From: Tipula vernalis
Lineage: Eukaryota > Arthropoda > Insecta > Diptera > Tipulidae
Length of the DNA: 64,000 nucleotides
Reading direction: 5' to 3'
Assembly (NCBI GenBank): GCA_958295665.1
Contig: OY282560.1
Coordinates: forward strand, 93,286,311 to 93,350,310
Below, piece after piece: positions 41,301-56,800 of the stretch. The position numbers were made by a program, and so were the translations under genes. The notes under the pieces were generated by a model. That model was not told where the DNA came from. It did not search any database and saw only the letters and a list, made by a program, of their open reading frames with translations. Each line of letters starts with the position of its first letter. Positions within the stretch are counted from its first letter, which is position 1.

Positions 41301-44300
41301 ATTTCTACACATTTCGTAGAAAATTCGATATTATGGAAAATCACCTGAACTATAGACCATGAATCCATAATAAAAAACGAAAATCTGCAATTATGTTCCG
41401 ATTTGGTTGATTGATGACTCTATCAATAGGTGCTGAGACCTGTAATTATCATGCCAACGGGCATTTAGATTGCTCGAATATTTCTACACATTTCGTAGAA
41501 AATTCGATATTATGGAAAATCACCTGAACTATAGACCATGAATCCATAATAAAAAACGAAAATCTGCAATTATGTTCCGATTTGGTTGATTGATGACTCT
41601 ATCAATAGGTGCTGAGACCTGTAATTATCATGCCAACGGGCATTTAGATTGCTCGAATATTTCTACACATTTCGTAGAAAATTCGATATTATGGAAAATC
41701 ACCTGAACTATAGACCATGAATCCATAATAAAAAACGAAAATCTGCAATTATGTTCCGATTTGGTTGATTGATGACTCTATCAATAGGTGCTGAGACCTG
41801 TAATTATCATGCCAACGGGCATTTAGATTGCTCGAATATTTCTACACATTTCGTAGAAAATTCGATATTATGGAAAATCACCTGAACTATAGACCATGAA
41901 TCCATAATAAAAAACGAAAATCTGCAATTATGTTCCGATTTGGTTGATTGATGACTCTATCAATAGGTGCTGAGACCTGTAATTATCATGCCAACGGGCA
42001 TTTAGATTGCTCGAATATTTCTACACATTTCGTAGAAAATTCGATATTATGGAAAATCACCTGAACTATAGACCATGAATCCATAATAAAAAACGAAAAT
42101 CTGCAATTGTGCTCCGATTTGGTTGATTGATGCCTCTATCAATAGGTGCTGAGACCTGTAATTTTCATGCCAACGGGCATTTAGATTGCTCGAATATTTC
42201 TACACATTTCGTAGAAAATTCGATATTATGGAAAATCACCTGAACTATAGACCATGAATCCATAATAAAAAACGAAAATCTGCAATTATGTTCCGATTTG
42301 GTTGATTAATGACTCATTCAGTAGATCGCTCGAATATTTCTACACATTTCTTAGAAAAGTCAATTTTATGGAAAATCACCTGAACTATAGACCATAAATT
42401 CATAATAAAAAACGAAAATCTGCAATTGTGCTCCGATTTGATTGATTGATGCCTCTATCAATAGGTGCTGAGACATGTAATTGTCATGCCAACGGCCATT
42501 TAGATCGCTCGAATATTTCTACACATTTCGTAGAAAATTCGATATTATGGAAAATCACCTGAACTATAGACCATGAATCCATAATAAAAAACGAAAATCT
42601 GCAATTGTGTTCCGATTTGGTTGATTGATGACTCTATCAATAGGTGCTGAGACCTGTAATTATCATGCCAACGGGCATTTAGATTGCTCGAATATTTCTA
42701 CACATTTCGTAGAAAATTCGATATTATGGAAAATCACCTGAACTATAGACCATGAATCCATAATAAAAAACGAAAATCTGCAATTATGTTCCGATTTGGT
42801 TGATTGATGACTCTATCAATAGGTGCTGAGACCTGTAATTATCATGCCAACGGGCATTTAGATTGCTCGAATATTTCTACACATTTCGTAGAAAATTCGA
42901 TATTATGGAAAATCACCTGAACTATAGACCATGAATCCATAATAAAAAACGAAAATCTGCAATTATGTTCCGATTTGGTTGATTGATGACTCTATCAATA
43001 GGTGCTGAGACCTGTAATTATCATGCCAACGGGCATTTAGATTGCTCGAATATTTCTACACATTTCGTAGAAAATTCGATATTATGGAAAATCACCTGAA
43101 CTATAGACCATGAATCCATAATAAAAAACGAAAATCTGCAATTGTGCTCCGATTTGGTTGATTGATGCCTCTATCAATAGGTGCTGAGACCTGTAATTTT
43201 CATGCCAACGGGCATTTAGATTGCTCGAATATTTCTACACATTTCGTAGAAAATTCGATATTATGGAAAATCACCTGAACTATAGACCATTAATCCATAA
43301 TAAAAAACGAAAATCTGCAATTATGTTCCGATTTGGTTGATTAATGACTCATTCAGTAGATCGCTCGAATATTTCTACACATTTCTTAGAAAAGTCAATT
43401 TTATGGAAAATCACCTGAACTATAGACCATAAATTCATAATAAAAAACGAAAATCTGCAATTGTGCTCCGATTTGATTGATTGATGCCTCTATCAATAGG
43501 TGCTGAGACATGTAATTGTCATGCCAACGGCCATTTAGATCGCTCGAATATTTCTACACATTTCGTAGAAAATTCGATATTATGGAAAATCACCTGAACT
43601 ATAGACCATGAATCCATAATAAAAAACGAAAATCTGCAATTGTGTTCCGATTTGGTTGATTGATGCCTCTATCAATAGGTGCTGAGACCTGTAATTGTCA
43701 TGCCAACGGGCATTTAGATCGCTCGAATATTTCTACACATTTCGTAGAAAATTCGATATTATGGAAAATCACCTGAACTATAGACCATGAATCCATAATA
43801 AAAAACGAAAATCTGCAATTATGTTCCGATTTGGTTGATTGATGACTCTATCAGTAGATCGCTCGAATATTTCTACACATTTCGTAGAAAATTCGATATT
43901 ATGGAAAATCACCTGAACTATAGACCATAAATTCATAATAAAAAACGAAAATCTGCAATTGTGCTCCGATTTGATTGATTGATGCCTCTATCAATAGGTG
44001 CTGAGACATGTAATTGTCATGCCAACGGGCATTTAGATCGCTCGAATATTTCTACACATTTCGTAGAAAATTCGATATTATGGAAAATCACCTGAACTAT
44101 AGACCATGAATCCATAATAAAAAACGAAAATCTGCAATTATGTTCCGATTTGGTTGATTGATGACTCTATCAGTAGATCGCTCGAATATTTCTACACATT
44201 TCTTAGAAAATTCAATTTTATGGAAAATCACCTGAACTATAGACCATAAATTCATAATAAAAAACGAAAATCTGCAATTGTGCTCCGATTTGATTGATTG

Positions 44301-45038
44301 ATGCCTCTATCAATAGGTGCTGAGACATGTAATTGTCATGCCAACGGCCATTTAGATCGCTCGAATATTTCTACACATTTCGTAGAAAATTCGATATTAT
44401 GGAAAATCACCTGAACTATAGACCATGAATCCATAATAAAAAACGAAAATCTGCAATTGTGTTCCGATTTGGTTGATTGATGACTCTATCAATAGGTGCT
44501 GAGACCTGTAATTATCATGCCAACGGGCATTTAGATCGCTCAAATATTTCTACACATTTCGTAGAAAATTCGATATTATGGAAAATCACCTGAACTATAG
44601 ACCATGAATCCATAATAAAAAACGAAAATCTGCAATTATGTTCCGATTTGGTTGATTGATGACTCTATCAGTAGATCGCTCGAATATTTCTACACATTTC
44701 TTAGAAAATTCAATTTTATGGAAAATCACCTGAACTATAGACCATAAATTCATAATAAAAAAACGAAAATCTGCAATTGTGCTCCGATTTGGATAATTGA
44801 TGCCTCTATCAATAGGTACTGAGACCTGTAATTGTCATGCCAGCGGGCATTTAGATCGCTCGAATATTTCTACACATTTCGTAGAAAATTCGATTTTATG
44901 GAAAATCACCTGGACTATAGACCATGAATCCATAATAAAAAACGAAAATCTGCAATTATGTTCCGATTTGGTTGATTGATGACTCTATCAATAGGTGCTG
45001 AGACCTGTAATTATCATGCCAACGGGCATTTAGATCGC
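38400..45038 (+). repeat. 4102-bp tandem duplication within the array
   Basis: Markers recur 4102 bp apart: AATGACTCATTCAG (39241 and 43343), ACGGCCATT (39427 and 43529; 40244 and 44346), AATTTTC (about 39094 and 43196) and the CCTGGACTATAG copy (about 40808 and 44910). The match ends near 40937/45038, where GATTGC faces GATCGC. The left edge is uncertain because flanking monomers are near identical. One pair differs (ATTTAAATCG against ATTTAGATCG). Confidence 0.85.
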
Positions 45039-48000
45039 TCGAATATTTCTACACATTTCGTAGAAAATTCGATTTTATGGAAAATCACCTGAACTATAGA
45101 CCATGAATCCATAATAAAAAACGAAAATCTGCAATTATGTTCCGATTTGGTTGATTGATGACTCTATCAATAGGTGCTGAGACCTGTAATTGTCATGTCA
45201 ACGGGCATTTAGATCGCTCGAATATTTCTACACATTTCGTAGAAAATTCGATATTATGGAAAATCACCTGAACTATAGACCATGAATCCATAATAAAAAA
45301 CGAAAATCTGCAATTATGTTCCGATTTGGTTGATTGATGACTCTTTCAGTAGATCGCTCGAATATTTCTACACATTTCTTAGAAAATTCGTTATTATGGA
45401 AAATCACCTGAACTATAGACCATGAATCCATAATAAAAAACGAAAATCTGCAATTATGTTCCGATTTGGTTGATTGATGACTCTATCAATAGGTGCTGAG
45501 ACCTGTAATTATCATGCCAACGGGCATTTAGATTGCTCGAATATTTCTACACATTTCGTAGAAAATTCGATATTATGGAAAATCACTTGAACTATAGACC
45601 ATGAATCCATAATAAAAAACGAAAATCTGCAATTGTGCTCCGATTTGGTTGATTGATGCCTCTATCAATAGGTGCTGAGACCTGTAATTTTCATGCCAAC
45701 GGGCATTTAGATTGCTCGAATATTTCTACACATTTCGTAGAAAATTCGATATTATGGAAAATCACCTGAACTATAGACCATGAATCCATAATAAAAAACG
45801 AAAATCTGCAATTATGTTCCGATTTGGTTGATTAATGACTCATTCAGTAGATCGCTCGAATATTTCTACACATTTCTTAGAAAAGTCAATTTTATGGAAA
45901 ATCACCTGAACTATAGACCATAAATTCATAATAAAAAACGAAAATCTGCAATTGTGCTCCGATTTGATTGATTGATGCCTCTATCAATAGGTGCTGAGAC
46001 ATGTAATTGTCATGCCAACGGCCATTTAGATCGCTCGAATATTTCTACACATTTCGTAGAAAATTCGATATTATGGAAAATCACCTGAACTATAGACCAT
46101 GAATCCATAATAAAAAACGAAAATCTGCAATTGTGCTCCGATTTGGTTGATTGATGCCTCTATCAATAGGTGCTGAGACCTGTAATTGTCATGCCAACGG
46201 GCATTTAGATCGCTCGAATATTTCTACACATTTCGTAGAAAATTCGATATTATGGAAAATCACCTGAACTATAGACCATGAATCCATAATAAAAAACGAA
46301 AATCTGCAATTATGTTCCGATTTGGTTGATTGATGACTCTATCAGTAGATCGCTCGAATATTTCTACACATTTCTTAGAAAATTCAATTTTATGGAAAAT
46401 CACCTGAACTATAGACCATAAATTCATAATAAAAAACGAAAATCTGCAATTGTGCTCCGATTTGATTGATTGATGCCTCTATCAATAGGTGCTGAGACAT
46501 GTAATTGTCATGCCAACGGGCATTTAGATCGCTCGAATATTTCTACACATTTCGTAGAAAATTCGATTTTATGGAAAATCACCTGAACTATAGACCATGA
46601 ATCCATAATAAAAAACGAAAATCTGCAATTATGTTCCGATTTGGTTGATTGATGACTCTATCAATAGGTGCTGAGACCTGTAATTATCATGCCAACGGGC
46701 ATTTAGATTGCTCGAATATTTCTACACATTTCGTAGAAAATTCGATATTATGGAAAATCACCTGAACTATAGACATGAATCCATAATAAAAAACGAAAAT
46801 CTGCAATTATGTTCCGATTTGGTTGATTGATGACTCTATCAATAGGTGCTGAGACCTGTAATTATCATGCCAACGGGCATTTAGATCGCTCGAATATTTC
46901 TACACATTTCGTAAAAAATTCGATTTTATGGAAAATCACCTGAACTATAGACCATGAATCCATAATAAAAAACGAAAATCTGCAATTATGTTCCGATTTG
47001 GTTGATTGATGACTCTATCAATAGGTGCTAAGACCTGTAATTGTCATGCCAACGGGCATTTAGATCGCTCGAATATTTCTACACATTTCGTAGAAAATTC
47101 GATATTATGGAAAATCACCTGAACTATAGACCATGAATCCATAATAAAAAACGAAAATCTGCAATTATGTTCCGATTTGGTTGATTGATGACTCTATCAA
47201 TAGGTGCTGAGACCTGTAATTATCATGCCAACGGGCATTTAGATTGCTCGAATATTTCTACACATTTCGTAGAAAATTCGATATTATGGAAAATCACCTG
47301 AACTATAGACCATGAATCCATAATAAAAAACGAAAATCTGCAATTATGTTCCGATTTGGTTGATTGATGACTCTATCAATAGGTGCTGAGACCTGTAATT
47401 ATCATGCCAACGGGCATTTAGATTGCTCGAATATTTCTACACATTTCGTAGAAAATTCGATATTATGGAAAATCACCTGAACTATAGACCATGAATCCAT
47501 AATAAAAAACGAAAATCTGCAATTGTGCTCCGATTTGGTTGATTGATGCCTCTATCAATAGGTGCTGAGACCTGTAATTGTCATGCCAACGGGCATTTAG
47601 ATCGCTCGAATATTTCTACACATTTCGTAGAAAATTCGATATTATGGAAAATCACCTGAACTATAGACCATGAATCCATAATAAAAAACGAAAATCTGCA
47701 ATTATGTTCCGATTTGGTTGATTAATGACTCTTTCAGTAGATCGCTCGAATATTTCTACACATTTCTTAGAAAAGTCAATTTTATGGAAAATCACCTGAA
47801 CTATAGACCATAAATTCATAATAAAAAACGAAAATCTGCAATTGTGCTCCGATTTGATTGATTGATGCCTCTATCAATAGGTGCTGAGACCTGTAATTGT
47901 CATGCCAACGGGCATTTAGATCGCTCGAATATTTCTACACATTTCGTAGAAAATTCGATATTATGGAAAATCACCTGAACTATAGACCATGAATCCATAA

Positions 48001-48899
48001 TAAAAAACGAAAATCTGCAATTGTGCTCCGATTTGGTTGATTGATGCCTCTATCAATAGGTGCTGAGACCTGTAATTGTCATGCCAACGGGCATTTAGAT
48101 CGCTCGAATATTTCTACACATTTCGTAGAAAATTCGATATTATGGAAAATCACCTGAACTATAGACCATGAATCCATAATAAAAAACGAAAATCTGCAAT
48201 TATGTTCCGATTTGGTTGATTGATGACTCTATCAGTAGATCGCTCGAATATTTCTACACATTTCTTAGAAAATTCAATTTTATGGAAAATCACCTGAACT
48301 ATAGACCATAAATTCATAATAAAAAAACGAAAATCTGCAATTGTGCTCCGATTTGGATAATTGATGCCTCTATCAATAGGTGCTGAGACCTGTAATTGTC
48401 ATGCCAACGGGCATTTAGATCGCTCGAATATTTCTACACATTTCGTAGAAAATTCGATTTTATGGAAAATCACCTGAACTATAGAACATGAATCCATAAT
48501 AAAAAACGAAAATCTGCAATTATGTTCCGATTTGGTTGATTGATGACTCTATCAATAGGTGCTGAGACCTGTAATTATCATGCCAACGGGCATTTAGATC
48601 GCTCGAATATTTCTACACATTTCGTAGAAAATTGGATTTTATGGAAAATCACCTGAACTATAGACCATGAATCCATAATAAAAAACGAAAATCTGCAATT
48701 ATGTTCCGATTTGGTTGATTGATGACTCTATCAATAGGTGCTGAGACCTGTAATTGTCATGCCAACGGGCATTTAGATCGCTCGAATATTTCTACACATT
48801 TCGTAGAAAATTCGATATTATGGAAAATCACCTGAACTATAGACCATCAATCCATAATAAAAAACGAAAATCTGCAATTATGTTCCGATTTGGTTGATT

Positions 48900-51800
48900 G
48901 ATGACTCTATCAATAGGTGCTGAGACCTGAAAATTCGATTTTGTGGAAAATCACCTGAACTATAGACCATGAATCCATAATAAAAAACGAAAATCTGCAA
49001 TTATGTTCCTATTTGGTTGATTGATGACTCTTTCAGTAGATCGCTCGAATATTTCTACACATTTCTTAGAAAAGTCAATTTTATGGAAAATCACCTGAAC
49101 TATAGACCATGAATCCATAATAAAAAACGAAAATCTGCAATTGTGCTCCGATTTGGTTGATTGATGCCTCTATCAATAGGTGCTGAGACCTGTAATTGTC
49201 ATGCCTACGAGCATTTAGATCGCTCGAATATTTCTACACATTTCGTAGAAAATTCAATATTATGGAAAATCACCTGAACTATAGACCATGAATCCATAAT
49301 AAAAAACGAAAATCTGCAATTGTGCTCCGATTTGATTGATTGATGCCTCTATCAATAGGTGCTGAGACCTGTAATTGTCATGCCAACGGGCATTTAGATC
49401 GCTCGAATATTTCTACACATTTCGTAGAAAATTCGATATTATGGAAAATCACCTGAACTATAGACCATGAATCCATAATAAAAAACGAAAATCTGCAATT
49501 GTGCTCCGATTTGGTTGATTGATGCCTCTATCAATAGGTGCTGAGACCTGTAATTGTCATGCCTACGGGCATTTAGATCGCTCGAATATTTCTACACATT
49601 TCGTAGAAAATTCGATTTTATGGAAAATCACCTGAACTATAGACCATGAATCCATAATAAAAAACGAAAATCTGCAATTATGTTCCGATTTGGTTGATTG
49701 ATGACTCTATCAATAGGTGCTGAGACCTGTAATTATCATGCCAACGGGCATTTAGATTGCTCGAATATTTCTACACATTTCGTAGAAAATTCGATATTAT
49801 GGAAAATCACCTGAACTATAGACCATGAATCCATAATAAAAAACGAAAATCTGCAATTATGTTCCGATTTGGTTGATTGATGACTCTATCAGAAGATCGC
49901 TCGAATATTTCTACACATTTCGTAGAAAATTCGATATTATGGAAAATCACCTGAACTATAGACCATGAATCCATAATAAAAAACGAAAATCTGCAATTAT
50001 GTTCCGATTTGGTTGATTGATGACTCTTTCAGTAGATCGCTCGAATATTTCTACACATTTCTTAGAAAATTCGTTATTATGGAAAATCACCTGAACTATA
50101 GACCATGAATCCATAATAAAAAACGAAAATCTGCAATTATGTTCCGATTTGGTTGATTGATGCCTCTATCAATAGGTGCTGAGACCTGTAATTGTCATGC
50201 CAACGGGTATTTAGATCGCTCGAATATTTCTACACATTTCGTAGAAAATTCGATATTATGGAAAATCACCTGAACTATAGACCATGAATCCATAATAAAA
50301 AACGAAAATCTGCAATTATGTTCCGATTTGGTTGATTGATGACTCTATCAGAAGATCGCTCGAATATTTCTACACATTTCGTAGAAAATTCGATTTTATG
50401 GAAAATCACCTGAACTATAGACCATGAATCCATAATAAAAAACGAAAATCTGCAATTATGTTCCGATTTGGTTGATTGATGACTCTATCAATAGGTGCTG
50501 AGACCTGTAATTATCATGCCAACGGGCATTTAGATTGCTCGAATATTTCTACACATTTCGTAGAAAATTCGATTTTATGGAAAATCACCTGAACTATAGA
50601 CCATGAATCCATAATAAAAAACGAAAATCTGCAATTATGTTCCGATTTGGTTGATTGATGACTCTATCAATAGGTGCTGAGACCTGTAATTGTCATGCCA
50701 ACGGGCATTTAGATCGCTCGAATATTTCTACACATTTCGTAGAAAATTCGATATTATGGAAAATCACCTGAACTATAGACCATGAATCCATAATAAAAAA
50801 CGAAAATCTGCAATTATGTTCCGATTTGGTTGATTGATGACTCTATCAATAGGTGCTGAGACCTGTAATTATCATGCCAACGGGCATTTAGATTGCTCGA
50901 ATATTTCTACACATTTCGTAGAAAATTCGATATTATGGAAAATCACCTGAACTATAGACCATGAATCCATAATAAAAAACGAAAATCTGCAATTGTGCTC
51001 CGATTTGGTTGATTGATGCCTCTATCAATAGGTGCTGAGACCTGTAATTGTCATGCCAACGGGCATTTAGATCGCTCGAATATTTCTACACATTTCGTAG
51101 AAAATTCGATATTATGGAAAATCACCTGAACTATAGACCATGAATCCATAATAAAAAACGAAAATCTGCAATTATGTTCCGATTTGGTTGATTGATGACT
51201 CTATCAATAGGTGCTGAGACCTGTAATTATCATGCCAACGGGCATTTAGATTGCTCGAATATTTCTACACATTTCGTAGAAAATTCGATATTATGGAAAA
51301 TCACCTGAACTATAGACCATGAATCCATAATAAAAAACGAAAATCTGCAATTATGTTCCGATTTGGTTGATTGATGACTCTATCAATAGGTGCTGAGACC
51401 TGAAAATTCGATTTTATGGAAAATCACCTGAACTATAGACCATGAATCCATAATAAAAAACGAAAATCTGCAATTATGTTCCTATTTGGTTGATTGATGA
51501 CTCTTTCAGTAGATCGCTCGAATATTTCTACACATTTCTTAGAAAAGTCAATTTTATGGAAAATCACCTGAACTATAGACCATGAATCCATAATAAAAAA
51601 CGAAAATCTGCAATTGTGCTCCGATTTGGTTGATTGATGCCTCTATCAATAGGTGCTGAGACCTGTAATTGTCATGCCTACGGGCATTTAGATCGCTCGA
51701 ATATTTCTACACATTTCGTAGAAAATTCGATATTATGGAAAATCACCTGAACTATAGACCATGAATCCATAATAAAAAACGAAAATCTGCAATTGTGCTC

Positions 51801-53850
51801 CGATTTGGTTGATTGATGCCTCTATCAATAGGTGCTGAGACCTGTAATTGTCATGCCTACGGGCATTTAGATCGCTCGAATATTTCTACACATTTCGTAG
51901 AAAATTCGATTTTATGGAAATACACCTGAACTATATACCATGAATCCATAATAAAAAACGAAAATCTGCAATTATGTTCCGATTTGGTTGATTGATGACT
52001 CTATCAATAGGTGCTGAGACCTGTAATTATCATGCCAACGGGCATTTAGATTGCTCGAATATTTCTACACATTTCGTAGAAAATTCGATATTATGGAAAA
52101 TCACCTGAACTATAGACCATGAATCCATAATAAAAAACGAAAATCTGCAATTATGTTCCGATTTGGTTGATTGATGACTCTATCAATAGGTGCTGAGACC
52201 TGTAATTATCATGCCAACGGGCATTTAGATCGCTCGAATATTTCTACACATTTCGTAGAAAATTCGATTTTATGGAAAATCACCTGAACTATAGACCATG
52301 AATCCATAATAAAAAACGAAAATCTGCAATTATGTTCCGATTTGGTTGATTGATGACTCTATCAATAGGTGCTGAGACCTGTAATTGTCATGCCAACGGG
52401 CATTTAGATCGCTCGAATATTTCTACACATTTCGTAGAAAATTCGATATTATGGAAAATCACCTGAACTATAGACCATGAATCCATAATAAAAAACGAAA
52501 ATCTGCAATTATGTTCCGATTTGGTTGATTGATGACTCTATCAATAGGTGCTGAGACCTGTAATTATCATGCCAACGGGCATTTAGATTGCTCGAATATT
52601 TCTACACATTTCGTAGAAAATTCGATATTATGGAAAATCACCTGAACTATAGACCATGAATCCATAATAAAAAACGAAAATCTGCAATTGTGCTCCGATT
52701 TGGTTGATTGATGCCTCTATCAATAGGTGCTGAGACCTGTAATTGTCATGCCAACGGGCATTTAGATCGCTCGAATATTTCTACACATTTCGTAGAAAAT
52801 TCGATATTATGGAAAATCACCTGAACTATAGACCATGAATCCATAATAAAAAACGAAAATCTGCAATTGTGCTCCGATTTGGTTGATTGATGCCTCTATC
52901 AATAGGTGCTGAGACCTGTAATTGTCATGCCAACGGGCATTTAGATCGCTCGAATATTTCTACACATTTCGTAGAAAATTCGATATTATGGAAAATCACC
53001 TGAACTATAGACCATGAATCCATAATAAAAAACGAAAATCTGCAATTATGTTCCGATTTGGTTGATTGATGACTCTATCAGTAGATCGCTCGAATATTTC
53101 TACACATTTCTTAGAAAATTCAATTTTATGGAAAATCACCTGAACTATAGACCATAAATTCATAATAAAAAAACGAAAATCTGCAATTATGTTCCGATTT
53201 GGTTGATTGATGACTCTATCAATAGGTGCTGAGACCTGTAATTGTCATGCCAACGGGCATTTAGATCGCTCGAATATTTCTACACATTTCGTAGAAAATT
53301 CGATATTATGGAAAATCACCTGAACTATAGACCATGAATCCATAATAAAAAACGAAAATCTGCAATTATGTTCCGATTTGGTTGATTGATGCCTCTATCA
53401 ATAGGTGCTGAGACCTGTAATTGTCATGCCAACGGGCATTTAGATCGCTCGAATATTTCTACACATTTCGTAGAAAATTCGATATTATGGAAAATCACCT
53501 GAACTATAGACCATGAATCCATAATAAAAAACGAAAATCTTCAATTATGTTCCGATTTGGTTGATTGATGACTCTATCAATAGGTGCTGAGACCTGTAAT
53601 TATCATGCCAACGGGCATTTAGATTGCTCGAATATTTCTACACATTTCGTAGAAAATTCGATATTATGGAAAATCACCTGAACTATAGACCATGAATCCA
53701 TAATAAAAAACGAAAATCTGCAATTATGTTCCGATTTGGTTGATTAATGACTCTTTCAGTAGATCGCTCGAATATTTCTACACATTTCTTAGAAAAGTCA
53801 ATTTTATGGAAAATCACCTGAACTATAGACCATAAATTCATAATAAAAAA
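48900..53850 (+). repeat. 2473-bp duplication carrying the 56-bp junction deletion
   Basis: GAGACCTGAAAATTCG, where 56 bp spanning a monomer boundary are missing, and the downstream TTCCTATTTGG substitution occur at 48928/49008 and again at 51401/51481, an offset of 2473 bp. Related deletion copies are at about 54550, 54675 (as CCTGATAATTCG) and 58147. The TTCCTATTTGG change recurs at 54755. Edges are approximate. Confidence 0.78.
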
Positions 53851-56800
53851 CGAAAATCTGCAATTGTGCTCCGATTTGATTGATTGATGCCTCTATCAAT
53901 AGGTGCTGAGACCTGTAATTGTCATGCCAACGGGCATTTAGATCGCTCGAATATTTCTACACATTTCGTAGAAAATTCGAAATTATGGAAAATCACCTGA
54001 ACTATAGACCATGAATCCATAATAAAAAACGAAAATCTGCAATTATGTTCCGATTTGGTTGATTGATGACTCTTTCAGTAGATCGCTCGAATATTTCTAC
54101 ACATTTCTTAGAAAATTCGTTATTATGGAAAATCACCTGAACTATAGACCATGAATCCATAATAAAAAACGAAAATCTGCAATTATGTTCCGATTTGGTT
54201 GATTGATGACTCTATCAGAAGATCGCTCGAATATTTCTACACATTTCTTAGAAAATTCAATTTTATGGAAAATCACCTGAACTATAGACCATAAATACAT
54301 AATAAAAAACGAAAATCTGCAATTGTGCTCCGATTTGGTTGATTGATGCCTCTATCAATAGGTGCTGAGACCTGTAATTGTCATGCCAACGGGCATTTAG
54401 ATCGCTCGAATATTTCTACACATTTCGTAGAAAATTCGATATTATGGAAAATCACCTGAACTATAGACCATGAATCCATAATAAAAAACGAAAATCTGCA
54501 ATTATGTTCCGATTTGGTTGATTGATGACTCTATCAATAGGTGCTGAGACCTGAAAATTCGATTTTGTGGAAAATCACCTGAACTATAGACCATGAATCC
54601 ATAATAAAAAATGAAAATCTGCAATTATGTTCCGATTTGGTTGATTGATGCCTCTATCAATAGGTGCTGAGACCTGATAATTCGATTTTATGGAAAATCA
54701 CCTGAACTATAGACCATGAATCCATAATAAAAAACGAAAATCTGCAATTATGTTCCTATTTGGTTGATTGATGACTCTTTCAGTAGATCGCTCGAATATT
54801 TCTACACATTTCGTAGAAAAGTCAATTTTATGGAAAATCACCTGAACTATAGACCATAAATTCATAATAAAAAACGAAAATCTGCAATTGTGCTCCGATT
54901 TGATTGATTGATGCCTCTATCAATAGGTGCTGAGACCTGTAATTGTCATGCCAACGGGCATTTAGATCGCTCGAATATTTTTACACATTTCGTAGAAAAT
55001 TCGATATTATGGAAAATCACCTGAACTATAGACCATGAATCCATAATAAAAAACGAAAATCAGCAATTGTGCTCCGATTTGGTTGATTGATGCCTCTATC
55101 AATAGGTGTTGAGACCTGTAATTGTCATGCCAACGGGCATTTAGATCGCTCGAATATTTCTACACATTTCGTAGAAAATTCGATATTATGGAAAATCACC
55201 TGAACTATAGACCATGAATCCATAATAAAAAACGAAAATCTGCAATTATGTTCCGATTTGGTTGATTGATGACTCTATCAGTAGATCGCTCGAATATTTC
55301 TACACATTTCTTAGAAAATTCAATTTTATGGAAAATCACCTGAACTATAGACCATAAATTCATAATAAAAAAACGAAAATCTGCAATTGTGCTCCGATTT
55401 GGATAATTGATGCCTCTATCAATAGGTGCTGAGACCTGTAATTGTCATGCCAGCGGGCATTTAGATCGCTCGAATATTTCTACACATTTCGTAGAAAATT
55501 CGATTTTATGGAAAATCACCTGAACTATAGACCATGAATCCATAATAAAAAACGAAAATCTGCAATTATGTTCCGATTTGGTTGATTGATGACTCTTTCA
55601 GTAGATCGCTCGAATATTTCTACACATTTCGTAGAAAATTCGATATTATGGAAAATCACCTGAACTATAGACCATGAATCCATAATAAAAAACGAAAATC
55701 TGCAATTATGTTCCGATTTGGTTGATTGATGACTCTTTCAGTAGATCGCTCGAATATTTCTACACATTTCGTAGAAAATTCGTTATTATGGAAAATCACC
55801 TGAACTATAGACCATGAATCCATAATAAAAAACGAAAATCTGCAATTATGTTCCGATTTGGTTGATTGATGACTCTATCAATAGGTGCTGAGACCTGTAA
55901 TTATCATGCCAACGGGCATTTAGATTGCTCGAATATTTCTACACATTTCGTAGAAAATTCGATATTATGGAAAATCACCTGAACTATAGACCATGAATCC
56001 ATAATAAAAAACGAAAATCTGCAATTATGTTCCGATTTGGTTGATTGATGACTCTATCAATAGGTGCTGAGACCTGTAATTATCATGCCAACGGGCATTT
56101 AGATTGCTCGAATATTTCTACACATTTCGTAGAAAATTCGATATTATGGAAAATCACCTGAACTATAGACCATGAATCCATAATAAAAAACGAAAATCTG
56201 CAATTGTGCTCCGATTTGGTTGATTGATGCCTCTATCAATAGGTGCTGAGACCTGTAATTTTCATGCCAACGGGCATTTAGATTGCTCGAATATTTCTAC
56301 ACATTTCGTAGAAAATTCGATATTATGGAAAATCACCTGAACTATAGACCATGAATCCATAATAAAAAACGAAAATCTGCAATTATGTTCCGATTTGGTT
56401 GATTAATGACTCTTTCAGTAGATCGCTCGAATATTTCTACACATTTCTTAAAAAAGTGAATTTTATGGAAAATCACCTGAACTATAGACCATAAATTCAT
56501 AATAAAAAACGAAAATCTGCAATTGTGCTCCGATTTGATTGATTGATGCCTCTATCAATAGGTGCTGAGACCTGTAATTGTCATGCCAACGGGCATTAAG
56601 ATCGCTCGAATATTTCTACACATTTCGTAGAAAATTCGATATTATGGAAAATCACCTGAACTATAGACCATGAATCCATAATAAAAAACGAAAATCTGCA
56701 ATTGTGCTCCGATTTGGTTGATTGATGCCTCTATCAATAGGTGCTGAGACCTGTAATTGTCATGCCAACGGGCATTTAGATCGCTCGAATATTTCTACAC

